A stretch of 64,000 nucleotides of DNA from assembly GCA_963932465.1 (NCBI GenBank), contig OZ010794.1, positions 214,471,748-214,535,747 of the forward strand, in the 5' to 3' direction. Position numbers and translations under genes: made by a program. Position 1 is the stretch's first letter. Each line of letters begins with the position of its first letter. Below, one piece after another: positions 1 to 10,429 of the stretch. Source of the stretch: Maratus speciosus. Taxonomy: Eukaryota; Arthropoda; Arachnida; Araneae; Salticidae. The notes under the pieces are model-generated. The model was not told the DNA's origin. It ran no database searches and was given only the letters and a program-made list of their open reading frames with translations.

Positions 1-307
1 AGTGTTTTAAATTTGTGAGATACAAACAGTTTGTCATTATAGAAATACAACTTGCTATGACAATATCAATTTGGAAAAATATGCAAAACTGTTCATTCGT
101 CATGAAAAAAAATAACCGCACGTTATTCAACAAATAACATGTTATTGGAGTAAATAATAATATTCAGATGAAGTAATTAAATTTCGTACTACTCAAGGTT
201 ATGGTGGAAAAAATTGAAGGGAGGTAGTTATGTTGGTAGATATAAAATTAAAGGATGAGAGAAATTAGAAAAATGATAAAGAAACTGTAAAAGTAAGATA
301 AGTTTAT
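1..307. other. AT-rich spacer, nothing recognised
   Basis: No open frame, RNA gene or terminal-repeat element is visible. The stretch ends at the TTAA where the first foldback element begins. Confidence 0.5.
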
Positions 308-760
308 TTAACCTTTGCCATCGAAATACTCAAGGCCAGAGGACACGAGTTGTGACGTCATCACTAATCCACCTAATTCTCAGTAGTGTTGGAATTCACA
401 TCGAAAAATTTTGAACAGCAATTACATTTATTTTGTTTGTGGAATATCTATCACCTTATAAAACAATAATAACTACTTAAACTTACTGGTGAGAATACGG
501 AATCCCTAAACAAAAATTCAGCCCGATGCGGAATGCCATAGTGTTGCCGCATATGGGGTACTTTTATTGGATGATTCCAAATTCTCACCAGTAATTTTAT
601 TATTGTTTTATAAGATGACAGATATTCCACAAATAAACTAAAAAAATTCCATTACAAAATTTCCGGTGTGAATTCCAACACTAGTGAGAAGTCGATCGAT
701 TACTGATGACGTCACATATCTTGTCCTCTGGCCTTGAGTATTTCGATGGCAACGATTTAA
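308..760. mobile_element. TTAA-flanked foldback element
   Basis: Two arms of about 170 bp face each other: the left begins CTTTGCCATCGAAATACTCA and its complement ends the element just before the right TTAA. TTAA lies at 308-311 and 757-760. The roughly 115-bp centre is bracketed by TTACTGGTGAGAAT and its complement, so there is a smaller palindrome inside the large one. It encodes no protein. The TTAA flanks suggest piggyBac-type mobilisation; the long arms are unlike the shorter TTAA elements elsewhere. Confidence 0.7.
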
Positions 761-830
761 CCCGTTAATCTTCGCTTCCGATACCTTCACCGGCAATTTA
801 AGAAGAAAAATAAATATATTTCAAACTCGG
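757..830. mobile_element. Left end of a TTAA element (piggyBac A-family)
   Basis: The sequence after the shared TTAA (TTAACCCGTTAATCTTCGCT) resembles the left terminus of the piggyBac remnant at 56938. No matching right end was found, so this is a solo or truncated end. It shares its TTAA with the preceding foldback element. Confidence 0.35.
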
Positions 831-917
831 GTGAGAGGGGGGGGGCAATGTAGGATAAAAATGGATTGATTTTCAATCACTAAAAATGGACATCGAATAC
901 GAAAGATGATTACAAGA

Positions 918-1135
918 TTAATCCTTTCAGCGGTCAGAAGAATTCTGTTCGTAAATTATGAAATAATCGACTGATACCATAATATTCAACCAATATCTTA
1001 GAAAATATAAACCCGCTATTTCGCATTTTCAGCAGAAAAGCAAAATTTTATTAAAATATTCTTGGTGTCATTTTTCAGTTTTGGAATTAAAATTAGGTGG
1101 CTAGACTCTATAGTCACCGCCCTTGAAAGGGTTAA
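918..1135. mobile_element. TTAA MITE, B-family
   Basis: TTAA at both ends (918-921 and 1132-1135), with terminal sequence TCCTTTCAGCGG on the left and CCGCCCTTGAAAGGG on the right. The interior includes TTCTTGGTGTCATTTTTCAG and matches the copies at 8633-8851 and 37174-37384. Non-coding. Confidence 0.7.
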
Positions 1136-1722
1136 AGGAATTTCTGGTTCAAATCAAATTATACATATTCGATAACTGTCAAATCGATTGCTGTTCGCGT
1201 TTCTAGTGTTAAAATGTTTAAACAATGCTCACCGCAGGAATTGATCGTACCTTGAAGTTCAGTTATGTCTGATGAGAATTAGTTCTCATTTGTTGGGGTT
1301 TTTTTATAATATCATTAATTTACAGTTTGTTTATTAGGGGTATTGATTATTTAGAAAAAAATGTTTGGTAAACATATTTGCAGGCCTGAATTTGATGTAT
1401 TAGGGGTTTTAATTTTATAACTACAACAACATAGCCTCAAAATATATTCATATCAGCCAACGGCTATGATTCTTCCGAAACACTTTATTACAACGGTAAA
1501 TTTTGATTTATTTTAATGGTCGTCTCTTGCCACTAAATAAGGCAAAAATATTTTCTTAATTTGTAGGACCAAAAAATAAACTCGTATGTTTCGGCCATCA
1601 CTAAAACTTTCTTCTGTATAAATCAAATCACCTGAAATCAAAACTGAATAAAAACTATTAGTTCTTGAGATATTGCTATCATGGAAATCGTCATACACTG
1701 AGGATAGTAGCGACACCCATAC

Positions 1723-1896
1723 CAGGGCTGCCACAGACGACTATTTTTTAATTCCACATCACACCACTTTCGCAAAACACCAATGGCATGCTGTTCGAGA
1801 ACATTTGGAAGATAAATATACTTTTGAATCTGTTTTTTTTTCTTTTTTCATAATGGTGCGAATGGAGTAGAAAAATAGTTGTCTGTGGAAGCCCTG
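1723..1896. mobile_element. hAT-like MITE, CAGGGCTGCC family
   Basis: The terminal inverted repeat of about 25 bp reads CAGGGCTGCCACAGACGACT on the left; the right end is its near-complement ending AAGCCCTG. Related copies lie at 28926-29093 and 61042-61415. No clear 8-bp target duplication remains here. The short reading frames across it are chance frames. Confidence 0.65.
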
Positions 1897-1941
1897 CAAT
1901 TCAGCGCATACATTTATGTCCAAGTCTATCAGAATAGAAGT

Positions 1942-2157
1942 TTAATCCTCTTGGGGGCGATGGTACATTTATGAAACCACTTAATTTTAATTCACAAATA
2001 CCACAATGGTACCAGAATTTCGGTATAAAAATTTCAGTTTATAATTTATGTGAAATATAGCTATTTCGTATTTGGAACTAATTTGTTCGTAAATTCCGGT
2101 ATCATTCATTAATTTCAACATTTTAGAAATCGATATGCTTTGCCCTGAAATTGTTAA
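1942..2157. mobile_element. TTAA MITE, C-family (degenerate)
   Basis: TTAA at 1942-1945 and 2154-2157. The left end is TCCTCTTGGGGGCGATGG and the right end is a decayed form of TTGCCCCTGAAAGGG. The interior (AAACCACTTAATTTTAATTC, then AAATTCCGGTATCATTCATT) matches 11694-11905 and 12040-12258. Confidence 0.65.
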
Positions 2158-2159
2158 TA

Positions 2160-2490
2160 AAATTTAGTGTGTAAGCTCTTGCGATAAAGCTGTCGAGGAA
2201 ATTGTGTAAAATGCAGCATAGCTTTGCTGCATGTTTGGCGATTTACAACGCTTTAGTTCATGCGATAGAGTTCTCATAAAATTTGTGTCGGATACAAACA
2301 GACACACAAACAGAATCACTGACAGAAATTTTCCAAAAATAGTCAAATCGTGTTCCAGACCTTCTAAAACGCATAAATCCATCAAAAACTGTAGGTCAAT
2401 TTTTTTACGAATCCAATACATTCTTCTTGAAAAGATACAAGAAAGTGAAAAGCTTTATGAAAATACAAGTGAGGAAAATGTATAGTGTCG
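2160..2490. repeat. Possible retroelement-derived dispersed repeat
   Basis: Overlapping frames of about 85 codons occur on both strands, and the stretch includes a run of ACAAACAGACACACAAACAG. This composition is often seen near the 3' tails of arthropod retroelements, but no protein domain is visible. The assignment is an inference; the alternative is ordinary spacer DNA. Confidence 0.2.
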
Positions 2491-3815
2491 ATAAGTCCCT
2501 TTAAATTTTAGGTTTTTTTCATCTTGTACTATATTTCTACTTTCCCCTTGAGCGATTCCCGTCTTTTTCTGATTCTTCCACATCAAAACCATACAGAGAT
2601 ATGACAGTTTCAATTTTATGAACATTCAGTATTATTTTGCAACAAAAACACACACATTTAAAAACGAATACCGCAATTAATAAATAGCTCTCCAATTAAT
2701 AATAAAATTAATGATTTGTATTATTTTTGTAAATTATGCTTCTATCTTTAGCGTTTTCAGATATTATCACCATTATTTTCCATATTGAGTCTGAGAATAA
2801 AACCGTTTTTTAAATTGTACATTTATACGGTACATTAAAAATTATGAATTGCAGCCCGGGGCTAATAACTTTAATCATATTCGTTTGCAGAATATTGTGA
2901 TTTTTTACGTATTATTGCAAACGTTATCGAAAAAGAAATGGACTGTAATAATGTTCCTTTGGTAAACAACTGTTAATGAACACTTTTTGTAGAAGTTAAT
3001 TTAATGTTGCGTGCATAATACAACTGTTCTAAGAATGAGAATTTTTCTCTGATAAATAGCTCACAATTGTAAGAAATACTTTATTTCAGTACATTATGAA
3101 AGAGAAATAATGTAATATTACGTCACAGCTCACAAAAAAAGGAAACGACTCATACTTTTTTATCCCCAAATTGTCTATGAAGATAAATGCAATAGCCATT
3201 TTACTGCACAAAATGTCTTCTTTAAATTTATACAACTTTTTTAAAAATCTTAGGGGATTTGTCATGGGGAAATTGTATTAAATTCTTAAATTTTCGTTAT
3301 GAACACTTAGAGCGTTGAGCACCATGTGTACTGCTGGCTATACACACTTTACTTTTATTAGTGTACCGTGTGCATCACCGACTGTTACATATCCATAAAT
3401 CAGAGACAATTATTTTCTACGATACTATAGTAAAGAAAAATTAGTGTATATTTACGGCATCAAGAGAAAAGAGAATATTTTTATACCTTTTAAATATTTT
3501 TCTTATCTTGTGTTTTAGAGAAATTATACTTCTGTAAAAAAATACAATTTCATTATAACTTAAAAATTCATTTATTACTAATAAGTCTTTGATACTTGAA
3601 ATAAAAACATTGATTGTAATTTTGAAAATACTTTCAACGGAAAAAAACAAAAATTTTAAGTTGATTCCTTGACAAACCATCTTGTCCATGGCACTTTGAA
3701 AATATTATTTTATTCCAATGACTTGTATACTGTCGATTATCAGCTCTATAACGATACCAAACTTATATATTTCACAAATGCATGATACACATTAAGTAAG
3801 TATCATTGCACTTAT
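2490..3815. other. AT-rich spacer, nothing recognised
   Basis: No terminal repeats, RNA genes or recognisable protein similarity were seen. An 82-codon frame on the minus strand at 3441-3689 has low-complexity composition and no domain. Confidence 0.4.
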
Positions 3816-3867
3816 TAGTTAACCTTCCAAATTTGTTGTCTGCATAGCGTAAACACTTAATTTTAAT

Positions 3868-4272
3868 TTTAATTAATTTTTCAACTACTTTTCAGCAGTA
3901 AAATTACGCTTGAAATTATTGAATATTAAAGACGTGAATTCACGTCTTTAATATTCAATAATTTCAAGCATAATTTCACTGCTGAAAAGTAGTTGAAAAA
4001 TTAATTAAAATTGTATATTCACCGATGCTAAATTCATTTGCGTCTCATATTACGCCACTAGATTGTGTGCTCATGAAGACTTTTCCATCTAGTGCTGCGG
4101 TAGCAGCCTTACCGACTTATATAAGTGAGAGACGCCAAGCTGGGCATCGTCCTTGTGGCTTAGTGGTAGAGCACTGGATATCTACACCAGGGGCCCGGGT
4201 TCGATTCCCGGCTTGGACATTTTTCACTAAGTTGGTTTACGCCTTGTTAGCAAGATAATTCACGTCTTTAAT
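3868..4272. mobile_element. tRNA-bearing foldback element with 13-bp target duplication
   Basis: The sequence ACTTAATTTTAAT flanks it at 3855-3867 and 4273-4285, a perfect 13-bp target-site duplication. Inside are a near-perfect palindrome of two arms of about 72 bp centred at 3938/3939 (about two mismatches), then a tRNA-like sequence at 4149-4219. At the end is a direct repeat of the arm tip (AATTCACGTCTTTAATA). The duplication length is typical of LINE-driven retrotransposition, so this is plausibly SINE-like. The inverted plus partial tandem layout is unusual for a SINE. Confidence 0.65.
4149..4219 (+). tRNA. tRNA-like sequence (probable pseudogene or SINE head)
   Basis: A canonical A box (TGGCTTAGTGG) and B box (GGTTCGATTCC) are present at tRNA spacing, with a perfect T arm (CCGGG/CCCGG). 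The acceptor stem GTCCTTG/CTTGGAC pairs at five of seven positions. The anticodon loop would be TATCTAC, with A rather than T before the TCT triplet and a broken closing pair. It is therefore unlikely to be a working tRNA, but its internal RNA polymerase III promoter looks intact. Confidence 0.55.
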
Positions 4273-4727
4273 ACTTAATTTTAATCCCAAACTGACAAAC
4301 GACACCAACTGTTTTTTAATAAAATTTTCCTTTTAGAACTTATGTGAAAATAAACATTTATCTATTTTCTAACAAAATTCCCACTATATTCTTATATGAG
4401 TCAATCGTTTCATCATTTTACATACGAAATTAATTCGTAAACCTCTTCTAACAAACTATGTGCTTTAGAAAGCTTTATTATATATACATGGTGGCATTCA
4501 ACGTGTTAATTTGACTATCATATTTGTATTTTCTGGAAGATTTTACTATAGGATATAAGACGGGAAGACGTTCTGTAAAGTAGGTTAGCAAGTATAGCAA
4601 CTTAAAATTTTGAACTAAAATGTTTATTTATCTTTAATTCTTTAATTATGGGACAAGGCTGAGGAAAATTTTTGCATTCATTTGCACCAAATTTTACATA
4701 TATATATACATGTAAACTATTTTGCAG

Positions 4728-4868
4728 GGATAAGATTTCCGCCTTTTTGCATACCAGTAATATCTTAGAGAAAATGTTATTCTCAGAAATCGCAGAAAAG
4801 TTCCGACTAAATAAAATAACATTTTCTCTAAGATTTTACTGGTATGCAAAAAGTCGGAAATCTCATCC
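4728..4868. mobile_element. Small foldback element
   Basis: Arms of about 55 bp (starting GGATAAGATTTCCGCC and ending GGAAATCTCATCC) form an inverted repeat around a loop of about 30 bp. The inner arm carries TTTTGCATACCAGTAATATC. No protein is encoded. The 72-codon frame across it is a by-product. Confidence 0.6.
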
Positions 4869-4869
4869 A

Positions 4870-5507
4870 TTTAATTATTATTTTATCTAACGATTATTCA
4901 AACGTTTTCCCTTTTAATTTTATTTTTCCCCCTTAAACTGTTATTATTTTCTTTTTCGTTCTATCTTTCAAAAAATCTAATTGAGTCTTTATTTCATTTC
5001 GGTTTTGCGCCAGTAAAAAGTTTTTTTCTCTTCAAATCTTTATTTTAATTTTCCCTTCGCGAATTAGATTGTTCTTTAACGATTATTCGACAACATTACA
5101 GTCTCGAAAAATCAGAATCGTATCACAACGATTTGATACATCCGCGATCTTAGCTTTTTCTTTTTCGGTGTTGGCTCTGGCATAATTTAGATATTTGCGT
5201 TCCTACGCTCTCACTGTAAAACATTCTGCGCCAGTTCCGAGAAGAAATGGATTTGGTGAAATCAAGTACTAAAAAATAATTTGACATGCAGTTCCAATTT
5301 TATGAAATTTCTTCACTCACACTTTTTATAAAATGTTAGTGCAATGTAATTCGTGAGTATTCCATTCTTTTGAAGAATGGTATGCAAATAAGTTGATCTA
5401 CAGCTACGTGTTGCTTTTCAAACTTGCGTAAGTAGTGTATAATGGGAATTTTTTTCAACAAAAAGTAGTAGTAATATAATATATATATAGTCCGTTGGGA
5501 CGTATAT
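4870..5507. other. AT-rich spacer with short ATAT run
   Basis: Nothing coding or mobile is recognised apart from a short (AT)n run near 5480. It ends at the target duplication of the next element. Confidence 0.4.
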
Positions 5508-5515
5508 GTTTCGAC

Positions 5516-5915
5516 TAGTGTTACCTGGTGCCGCGTAAATCGGGGGTCCAAATGTTCTGGACCAGAACTTTAAAGTTATATTCCTCGCCTTATCTATTAG
5601 CTGAATTTTCTGCTATTGACCCTTTAACCTACAATGACGGGAATAACCCGCATACAATGATCGAGCCAAAAGTAAATTTTTCGTACCACTAAAATTTCTC
5701 AGTAAATATAGTTTAATTTAATCGTTGAAATTCCATGATTAAAGATGGTAAAAATCTCTATTAAATTTTAGTGGTAGCTATGGATTTGCCAAACCGTGGA
5801 GCTGTTGATTTTAAATTGTATGTTAAGGGGTTAAAGATAACGAAAAAAATGTATAAAAATAGTGGTGTCCAGAGAATTTGTAACTATGATTAACACGGGA
5901 TACCTGGAAACACTG
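5516..5915. mobile_element. hAT-like MITE with a nested TTAA element
   Basis: The left end (TAGTGTTACCTGGTGCC) and right end (GGGATACCTGGAAACACTG) are inverted repeats of the CAGTGTT type. Flanks GTTTCGAC and GTTCCGAT match at six of eight positions, consistent with an old 8-bp duplication. The interior has GTTCTGGACCAGAACTTTAA and CTCGCCTTATCTATTAG on the left and GTGGTGTCCAGAG on the right. A TTAA element (5616-5834) interrupts it. Confidence 0.65.
5616..5834. mobile_element. TTAA MITE nested in a hAT-like MITE
   Basis: It begins TTGACCCTTTAACCTACAAT (TTGA is a one-base variant of TTAA) and ends ATGTTAAGGGGTTAA. The interior holds GTACCACTAAAATTT and its complement ATTTTAGTGGTA. Because it splits the outer element it must be younger. 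Confidence 0.6.
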
Positions 5916-6312
5916 GTTCCGATTCATACCGCCAACCGGCGTATGAACTGTAGGTATGTAAGTACCTTTTTGCCACTTTTTCCTAGTTCCACTAACATTT
6001 CCATTATTAAAAAATATTATATATGATTTTTCAACGTTGAAATTGAATTGTAATCAGGAAAATGAATTGACAGGAAACAATGAAGCAAAATGTATGGTTT
6101 TAAAGAGACGATTTTTTTTATTTTTTTATTTTTTAACTATTTTTAAAATTTTGGAACAAAGCGGCCCCTGCCGGGTCCTTCTTTGGTCCATTCACTTATT
6201 TTTATATAAAATGAGTTCAATTCATATGTTGGAATATTGAACCCAATTAGAAAATTGATTGAAATATGATCTGATAATAAATTAACGCTACAAATTTGAT
6301 AAACAAATGTTT

Positions 6313-6345
<33 letters not shown>

Positions 6346-6427
6346 TTTAAACACAATAAACCAAATGTTAATATTAAAGACACGAGAAATAATTTTCATC
6401 ATGTTATCCTCAGCAACTGGAACAAAA
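5916..6427. other. Spacer with long T run
   Basis: A T homopolymer of about 30 bp lies near 6311-6341. No element or gene is recognised. Confidence 0.4.
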
Positions 6428-6955
6428 ATAATTACTGTAACATTTTGCTAAAGTAACATTTGAAAAAATGTTGCTTAATACTTTTTTAAGGGATTTGATT
6501 GTATAAAAGGCCTTTCTGAGTAACTGGGGCTACTTCCAGACCAAAATAGGCACGGCACAAAGTACCCCCGAAAAACTAATTTTCGTGTTAGCTTTATGAA
6601 AACATAAATATTTTCGATCACAATAAAAAAGTTAAAGGAAAGGTATGATCACACATGGGTTACAGGTGTTATGCATTCATAACATAATGCATAATGAAAA
6701 ATAATTACTGTAACATTTTGCTAAAGTAACATTTAAAAAAAAAGTTACTTGATACATTTTTTAAGAGATTGGATTGTATAAAAAGCGTTTCTGAGAAACT
6801 GGGGCTACTTTCGGACCAAAATAAGCATGGCACAAAGTAGCCCCGAAAAAGTAGTTTTCATGTTAGCTTTATGAAAAAATAAATAATTTCGGTCAAAATA
6901 AAAAAGTTAAAGGAAAAGTATGATCACACATGGATTACAGGTTACTAAAGGTAAT
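6428..6955 (+). repeat. Two-copy direct tandem repeat, 273-bp period
   Basis: The sequence ATAATTACTGTAACATTTTG starts at 6428 and again at 6701. The two units stay similar up to CACACATGG.TTACAGG. Each carries a small palindrome, GGGGCTACTT facing AAGTAGCCCC. No coding potential is visible. Confidence 0.7.
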
Positions 6956-7394
6956 ATTTTGTAATATTTTACTTATCTTATTTGCATCTCTTATCTAGAT
7001 TGTCTCGCTATAGAAAGTTTGGGAGTTAAAATCTACACACGAAAACAGTTGTTTACAAAGACATCCAGTGTTGCCACTAAAAAATTTTAATTACCCCTAA
7101 ACTATTCAAATACGCTATAGTAGGCTCTAAAATATTTTTCAAGGGCAAAAACTCAGAATTATCTTGTATTGTTTGTTCAATACAAAGAATAAAACCTTTT
7201 TTACGGGATGGCTCAAAGTACGCAAGCACCAAAGTAGTGGTTGACTGAAGTCAAAAGTTTATCAGTTGAAAAAAAGCTACAGTACAAGTAGTTTTTCAAG
7301 AAAAAATGAAAAAAGAAAACACTTCGATGTAATTGTGAATTCGTGTATTTGAAGCTTCTAGAAAACAGAATTCTGTTAAACAATTCATAGGTTA

Positions 7395-7664
7395 AGTTAA
7401 ATAATGCTATAAAAAGTAATAAAACAACTTTATTTAGACTGACTAAAGTTTCATCGCACAAACGGCGACATTTTAAAAATAAACCATGATCTAAATATTT
7501 TCACAAAATTTAAAAAACAATAACTTTTTAAACAATGTCACGACACATAATGCATAATGACAATCAGTGCAAACAAAAATTTTGAAAATGTCGCGGTTTG
7601 TGCGATGAAGCGTTCGTCAATCTAAATAAAGATATTTTATCACTTTTTATAGAATTATTTAACT
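7395..7664. mobile_element. Foldback element with 80-bp arms
   Basis: The left arm (AGTTAAATAATGCTATAAAA through CATCGCACAAACGGCGACA) is the inverted copy of the right arm (TGTCGCGGTTTGTGCGATGA through AGAATTATTTAACT). The arms are separated by about 105 bp. The 82-codon minus-strand frame over it shows no domain. Confidence 0.65.
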
Positions 7665-7847
7665 TTATCTGTTTATAAGTGATTAATATACACATTGTTA
7701 TAACATTTCATAAGTTACAATACAGAATTCTTTTGAATAATAATATCAAATGAGATGCATTTTGAAATTAAATTTCTACTAAAATATGAATTTTAACAAT
7801 TAAAATGTTAACAAATATCAATATTTAGGGACTTTCAATAAGTAAAT

Positions 7848-8060
7848 TTAACCCTAGATCTACCGGGAATTTTATTCAAGTTTTAATAAAACGTTCTACA
7901 CCAGAATTTTTATTTAAAACTATTTAACTTATTTATTTACCTTATTTTTGTCTGGTTTATATACTTAGTTTATTTTAAAGAAATTTCTGGTTTGAATGAA
8001 TATTTTGTATGTACTGTACCTGTCGGGTCCAATGGACCCGTCTGGTAGACGGAGGGTTAA
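7848..8060. mobile_element. TTAA MITE, D-family
   Basis: TTAA at 7848-7851 and 8057-8060. It begins CCCTAGATCTACCGGGAATT and ends with the small palindrome CGGGTCCAATGGACCCG followed by TCTGGTAGACGGAGGG. A second copy in the opposite orientation lies at 52881-53088. Confidence 0.75.
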
Positions 8061-8273
8061 GAACTAGCGCTGTTATAGGGAAGTCGTTTTTGAGTTATGC
8101 CGTATAAGATGCTCAAAATACTCGATTACTTCCACCAGTTATTTTTTATTCTAAACTTTGCCTTATTTAATAATAGCACTTTTGTTATTCAATTATGCAA
8201 AATTTCTATTTTTAAAAATCAGTGATAAAAGATAAAAAAATCTGTGAAGTTCCGCTCATCGCGAAGGGCTTCC
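8057..8273. mobile_element. TTAA MITE, E-family (degenerate), abutting the previous one
   Basis: It starts at the same TTAA that ends the preceding element. Interior CACCAGTTATTTTTTATTC and TTTGCCTTATTTAATAATAG match 21328-21534, 31614-31821 and 57495-57702. The right end CGCGAAGGGCTTCC is a decayed CGCGAAGGGGTTAA. Confidence 0.55.
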
Positions 8274-8632
8274 TTCAAAATAGCACACGTATTAGAATTT
8301 GTTTTGCGGGTAATAAAAATGAATTTACCATTATCAAATTCATTAAATCGCCATAAATTCTAAATGACTTCATTGAATACATTCTACTTCTTTTATTTAT
8401 CTTACATTACCTTTTAATTTATTTAAATTTACCTTAAACGTCCAAATATCATATCAAAATTAGATGTCATTGCATGTTGACATTTTAATTCTAATATAGC
8501 TTTTATCAGTTAAACGTTATAATCATATCATTACATTAAATTGCTATTAAGTTTTCATTTTTATACAATTTTGTTTGATTAAATATGATTGGTTTTTTAA
8601 GCTAGCATTTTTCCTGGTCCTTTCTCCTTCTG

Positions 8633-8851
8633 TTAACCTTTTACCGGCGCAGTGAAATTCTGTTTATAAACTGATGAAATAATGGACTGAGACCGCAATT
8701 TATAAACGAAATCTTTAGAAAATAAGAACTTGCTTATTTATATGTACATTATAATAGGAAAATTTTAGTTCAATGTTCCTGGTGCCGTTTGTCAGTTTTG
8801 GAATTAAAATTAGGTGTCCTTTTTTAATGACACAGCGCCGGTAAGGGTTAA
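8633..8851. mobile_element. TTAA MITE, B-family
   Basis: TTAA at 8633-8636 and 8848-8851; termini CCTTTTACCGGCGCAG and CAGCGCCGGTAAGGG. The subterminal segment CAGTTTTGGAATTAAAATTA is shared with 918-1135 and 37174-37384, and in reverse with 19277-19467. Confidence 0.8.
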
Positions 8852-8997
8852 GAGCTTTCTAAAACCCACATATACCTGTTATGTTCTGTCTTTATTGTTC
8901 CTTTGTACTTGATGTAAATATGTAACTCAATATATTTAATCCCACCCACCCTCTCCTTTTGTCTCTTTGCCACAAAATAAAATTTAAAAATTACTAA

Positions 8998-9202
8998 TTA
9001 ACCCTTTGCACTCGAGGGCTCTGCTGCGGAGACATAATCTTGCTTTGCAAAATTTGTTTTTGGCACCAGTAATAAAGGGAAATAAAATGTACCTTTTTTA
9101 ATCAGAGCATTTTTGAAATTGTGTACTTGAACAAAACTTCTTTTAAAAAAGTGGTGCCGAACGAATAAAATTTGTGTAAGAGACGCCGAGCGCGAGGGTT
9201 AA
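8998..9202. mobile_element. TTAA MITE with CCCTTTGCACTCG terminus
   Basis: TTAA at 8998-9001 and 9199-9202. The left end CCCTTTGCACTCGAGGGC and right end GCCGAGCGCGAGGG are inverted. From memory, this terminus resembles that of vertebrate piggyBac-derived repeats. The interior has GGCACCAGTAATAAAG facing AAAGTGGTGCCG. Confidence 0.75.
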
Positions 9203-9623
9203 AAGTAGTTTAAACTTATTCAAACTTATTTTAGAAGTGGTAATAATAAAGCTAGCTTAAACTCATCGATTAATGAATAGCTTTTTTTTTTGTTTCTAAA
9301 AAAAAAGAAACTGTAATTTATCATAGATTATTATTCAATAAAATATAAACTATGTATATAACAATTAAAGTTTTAAAAAATAAAATAAAAAAATTCATGC
9401 AAAATTCTTATTTTTTTAAATTTCTACAAATAAATATCATTTAAGGCTGTACGAATTAAGATCCCTTATAAAACTATTGAAATAAAACTATTTGAATGCT
9501 ATTTTCCTACATTTTGAAACAAATGAAAACTAACTGCATAATCAAGCATTAATAATATATAAAAAAAGCTTAATTTAATATTTTAAGCAATTGGAAAGTT
9601 CAGAACGCATAAAAAAACATTTA

Positions 9624-10205
9624 TTGACCCCTTAATTCTCGCTCCCGTCAATATCACGGGTTGATGTGTCGTTCGTTATTTTTCGTGTCCGTCATATTTC
9701 CGGGCTGGGGATGTATTGCTGGAAAAAACTCCTGAAAGCAGTAAAATTTAACTGGCATTTCCGCCTTAAGTCTTTGAATATTAGCGTTTGTGTTTCGTTT
9801 TTGACGGTGATTGCGGTGTTGGATTTTGTATTGCTTGTTTCGAAATATATCGCACTGAAAAATATTATTAATATTCAATATTTAATGCATATTATATTGT
9901 TTTAAATATTATTTGTAAAAATGTGTTAGATCTAAGATGTGATAAATAAAGGTCTTATCTCATTAATTTGTATGGTGTAAAACAAACATTAAAACACAGA
10001 ATTCTCGCATGATTGCTTTTCCACAAATGTGAATTTGTTCTATAACATCTTTGTTTTTTTTTTTTTTTTTTTTTTTTTTCACCTTAAAAAAAAAAAAAAA
10101 AATGCATATTTTCTATAGAAACCTTATACTTCTTCAATTTCTGTAATAAAAAAATAGGTACTTTTTGGTGTTTTTTCCAGATATTAAGCGACCGTTAAGG
10201 GTTAA
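9624..10205. mobile_element. Internally deleted piggyBac element
   Basis: The left end (TTGACCCCTTAATTCTCGCT) and right end (GACCGTTAAGGGTTAA) match the ends of the piggyBac remnant at 56938-59940. So do the subterminal blocks CGAAATATATCGCACTGAAA and GAATTTGTTCTATAACATCT. The transposase region is missing. Long T and A runs near 10045-10103 expand the right half. It is a non-autonomous derivative likely moved by a related transposase. Confidence 0.8.
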
Positions 10206-10217
10206 AAATGATAATTG

Positions 10218-10398
10218 CAGGACTCTCACATTGTCCGCCAACTGAATACCAATAAATTTTAACAGAAAATTTCATGGTACGTTTGCGCTAGAATTTACTT
10301 TCGAAGGTGGTTCCCGGGCGGTTTGTAAGGAAAATCTAAAAAGAAAAATTTTCTAAAATAATATTGGTATTCAGCTGGTGGACCATTTGGGAGCCCTG
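10218..10398. mobile_element. hAT-like MITE, CAGGGCTCCCA family
   Basis: Ends CAGGACTCTCACATTGTCCG and CCATTTGGGAGCCCTG are inverted. CTGAATACCAATAAATTTTA faces AATATTGGTATTCAGCTGG. The flanks share TAATTG, a partial target duplication. Confidence 0.65.
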
Positions 10399-10429
10399 TA
10401 ATTGAACTTTATCTGTCTTATCCTTATAA

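Larger units (their letters stand above)
3819..4440. mobile_element. Degenerate TTAA MITE split by a tRNA-bearing insertion
   Basis: The left part (3819-3867, starting TTAACCTTCC) and the right part (4286 to about 4440, with CCCAAACTGACAAACGACAC) together resemble one B/C-family TTAA element. They are separated by the tRNA-bearing element at 3868-4272. The right end is too decayed to place exactly. Confidence 0.45.

Noticed and set aside
2164..2485. Overlapping 84-85 codon frames as genes
   Set aside because: Frames on both strands of the same DNA with no domain; more likely repeat-derived.
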